From: Prinia subflava
Lineage: Eukaryota > Chordata > Aves > Passeriformes > Cisticolidae
Assembly: GCF_021018805.1 (NCBI RefSeq)
Contig: NC_086248.1
Coordinates: 96,061,239-96,125,238 of the forward strand
Direction: 5' to 3'
Length of the DNA stretch: 64,000 nt
Positions 62,256 to 64,000 of the stretch are shown here, piece after piece (position 1 is the first letter of the stretch; each line of letters begins with the position of its first letter). Position numbers and translations under genes: made by a program. The notes under the pieces are model-generated. The model ran no database searches. It worked only from the letters and a program-made list of their open reading frames with translations, and was not told the origin of the DNA.

Positions 62256-64000
62256 TTAGTGTTTTACCAACACTGAGAATCTGACTTCATGAACGTGTTT
62301 CCTGTTAGGAGAACAAAACAGATGGAACCACACTCTGGAAGACTCACCATGCTATTTATACTTCAGAAAAGATATTTGCTTTCCATGGGAACTCAGAGCT
62401 ATCCACTGGTTTTAAGTTTATGAGTTAAGTGTCTTTTCAGAGCTTTCAAATAACATGCAATGTGTCTGGTGTAACTGCTTTTCCCCCAACAGATAAAGAG
62501 CCCATCTGCTAAGTTTATCAGTGGCAGAAACATTCATTAACACCCAAATAACTGCATGTTATACCTACACTCAGAGAAGAGGCCACTTTATCCTGCAGCT
62601 TCCATCTGTCAGCTGTGGTTCCTGGACTGCAATACCCAGGCAGCTCAGAAATCTCACAACAGAACTCCGTAAGATTAGGGACATTCTATCATTTTTTGCT
62701 TTACAATAAGGCACTTAGGCAGCATGATGTGAGGGATCAACCTAAAGGCACCTGAGGTCTAGAAACTGCTGTAATTTTAACTGCATTCACCTGTCCCCAA
62801 GCTGATGGTTCTCAGTTCAGAGCAGCCTCTCCTGGGGGATAATTGTTACCCTCCACGGTTCACTTTGGAAAGTCCTGTTCCTGCACTGCTGACAGAACCA
62901 TTATCCATCACTTTATTAGTCCTCTGTTCACTAAGAACTGAGGATGAAGTGTTGAGAGCTAAAAATCCCCCAAACATGGCTCTATACATCATGGACTTCC
63001 ACAGCTGATGGCCTTGACACTGGGACTAACAAGAGACAACACAAACAACATTGGGAAAAAAATTACCCTCAGTCCAGCCATGCACTGCCATCTCCTCTTT
63101 TTTTAAGTATCACATCCCTGTCTCTTTAATTACAGCAGGCAGGATGTGAACAGATGCTTACTGCACCCAGCAGCCCAATGAGTCAGGCAAACTTTTAGCT
63201 ATTAGCAAATCCTTTAGGTAGCTGACTCAGGTAAATAAGATGTGCAGATTCCCCCCAGCTGATTAACCACTGGGCTTGCACAAGCTTGGCTCATTGACCA
63301 CAGCTGTTGGGAATACAAATGTCCTCAGCTGACAGCCCTGGTCTTGGTTTCATCATCATTTTGGGTTGAAAACAAAAATGCCTGCATTCACTGACATCTT
63401 GTCTGGAGTTGGGACAAAATACCCCAAATCAGTAGGAGGTGAGGAATTCTTCCATGAAATGAATCACAGGTTGAAGTTATTCAAATAATAAAAAAGAAAA
63501 GCAGAGATCAAGATATGGGCTACAGGGATAGTCAGCCTGCAGTTCTCCAGATAAATCCTACGGATTTATGTACTGCTTACAGATGCCTCAGTTAAGAGGC
63601 CTGGCTCTTAAACTACCTCCCAAGGAAACAAAATCCATACAGATCCTCAATGATATACAAGCAGCATGTGAAGTCAATTTCTTTAATAAGCAAACCTAAG
63701 TCCCTAGCAGTTCCAGCTGTCATGTCCATTTCTAGCTTCCACAGGCACTTTATCAGCCTTTATGTCCAGAACTGATGTCACACAACACATCTGCTGGTTA
63801 CTGGTGTGAAAACGTCCCCAATTCCACACCTTCCCAGAGGCAGATCCTCCAAAATCCTGTGCTACAACACACAAGTGCCTCTTGACAGCCTCTCCAGCAA
63901 TAAGTAGGCACAGTTCTAGAAAAACTGAATGGGTCTTGCAAGCCTTCATCTCTCATCACATCTGTGTCTTTTCCTGCCAAATACTGCACCCTCTACAGCC
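62256..64000. other. Unique non-coding sequence
   Basis: No gene recognised. Open frames are 62-81 codons, overlapping at 63704-63989 on the minus strand in two frames. No repeat seen. Confidence 0.5.

Noticed and set aside
1..64000. tRNA, rRNA, CRISPR array or bacterial operon structure
   Set aside because: No cloverleaf, conserved rRNA block or regularly spaced direct repeat was seen; the sequence is vertebrate nuclear DNA.

Overview
This window looks like non-coding nuclear DNA from a bird, either intergenic or deep intronic. The strongest clue is the repeat content. Three diverged CR1 LINE copies carry the 3' end typical of avian CR1 (the AGAATCA(T/C)AGAATGG-type motif read on the + strand). 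Three older CR1-like fragments resemble the amniote/reptile type, and there are a few MIR/CORE-SINE-like remnants and one solo endogenous-retrovirus LTR. No Alu, B1, L1 or other mammal-specific repeat was recognised. Outside the LTR the base composition is AT-leaning and CpG-poor. A passerine or other neoavian source is plausible but is an inference.

No intact protein-coding gene, rRNA or tRNA could be supported. The open reading frames are almost all 60-130 codons, overlap one another on both strands, and show no recognisable domains. The exceptions are decayed CR1 reverse-transcriptase pieces. Three short ORFs (40595-40855, 48248-48478 and 58462-58800, all minus strand) look somewhat protein-like and are kept as low-confidence candidates, not as genes.

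Layout. 1-16102: unique sequence with a GC-richer patch at about 5000-5820 and a G-rich, quadruplex-capable element at 14231-14280. 16103-16238: short CR1 with an 11-bp flanking direct repeat. 16239-21150: unique sequence with a possible conserved regulatory block (about 18258-18660) and an A-rich tract containing 40 consecutive A. 21150-21500: old CR1 3' end on the + strand. 25006-25229: 224-bp polypurine tract. 30690-30830: MIR-like remnant. 31612-32390: CR1 with frameshifted ORF2. 38725-39050: old CR1. 42384-43220: second long avian CR1. 47140-47250: MIR-like remnant. 49700-50300: old CR1. 53690-53800: MIR-like remnant. 54681-54723: perfect 19-bp inverted repeat with a 5-nt loop. 61564-62250: solo LTR, minus strand, with a 5-bp target-site duplication. 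62251-64000: unique sequence.

No gene network can be described. Six of the seven recognised LINE and LTR insertions (five CR1 copies and the LTR) lie on the minus strand. This would fit an intron of a + strand gene but is too small a sample to prove it. The features most worth checking are the perfect hairpin at 54.7 kb, the CpG-rich solo LTR, and the CR1 copy with a clear target-site duplication. I did not find a convincing new biological system.
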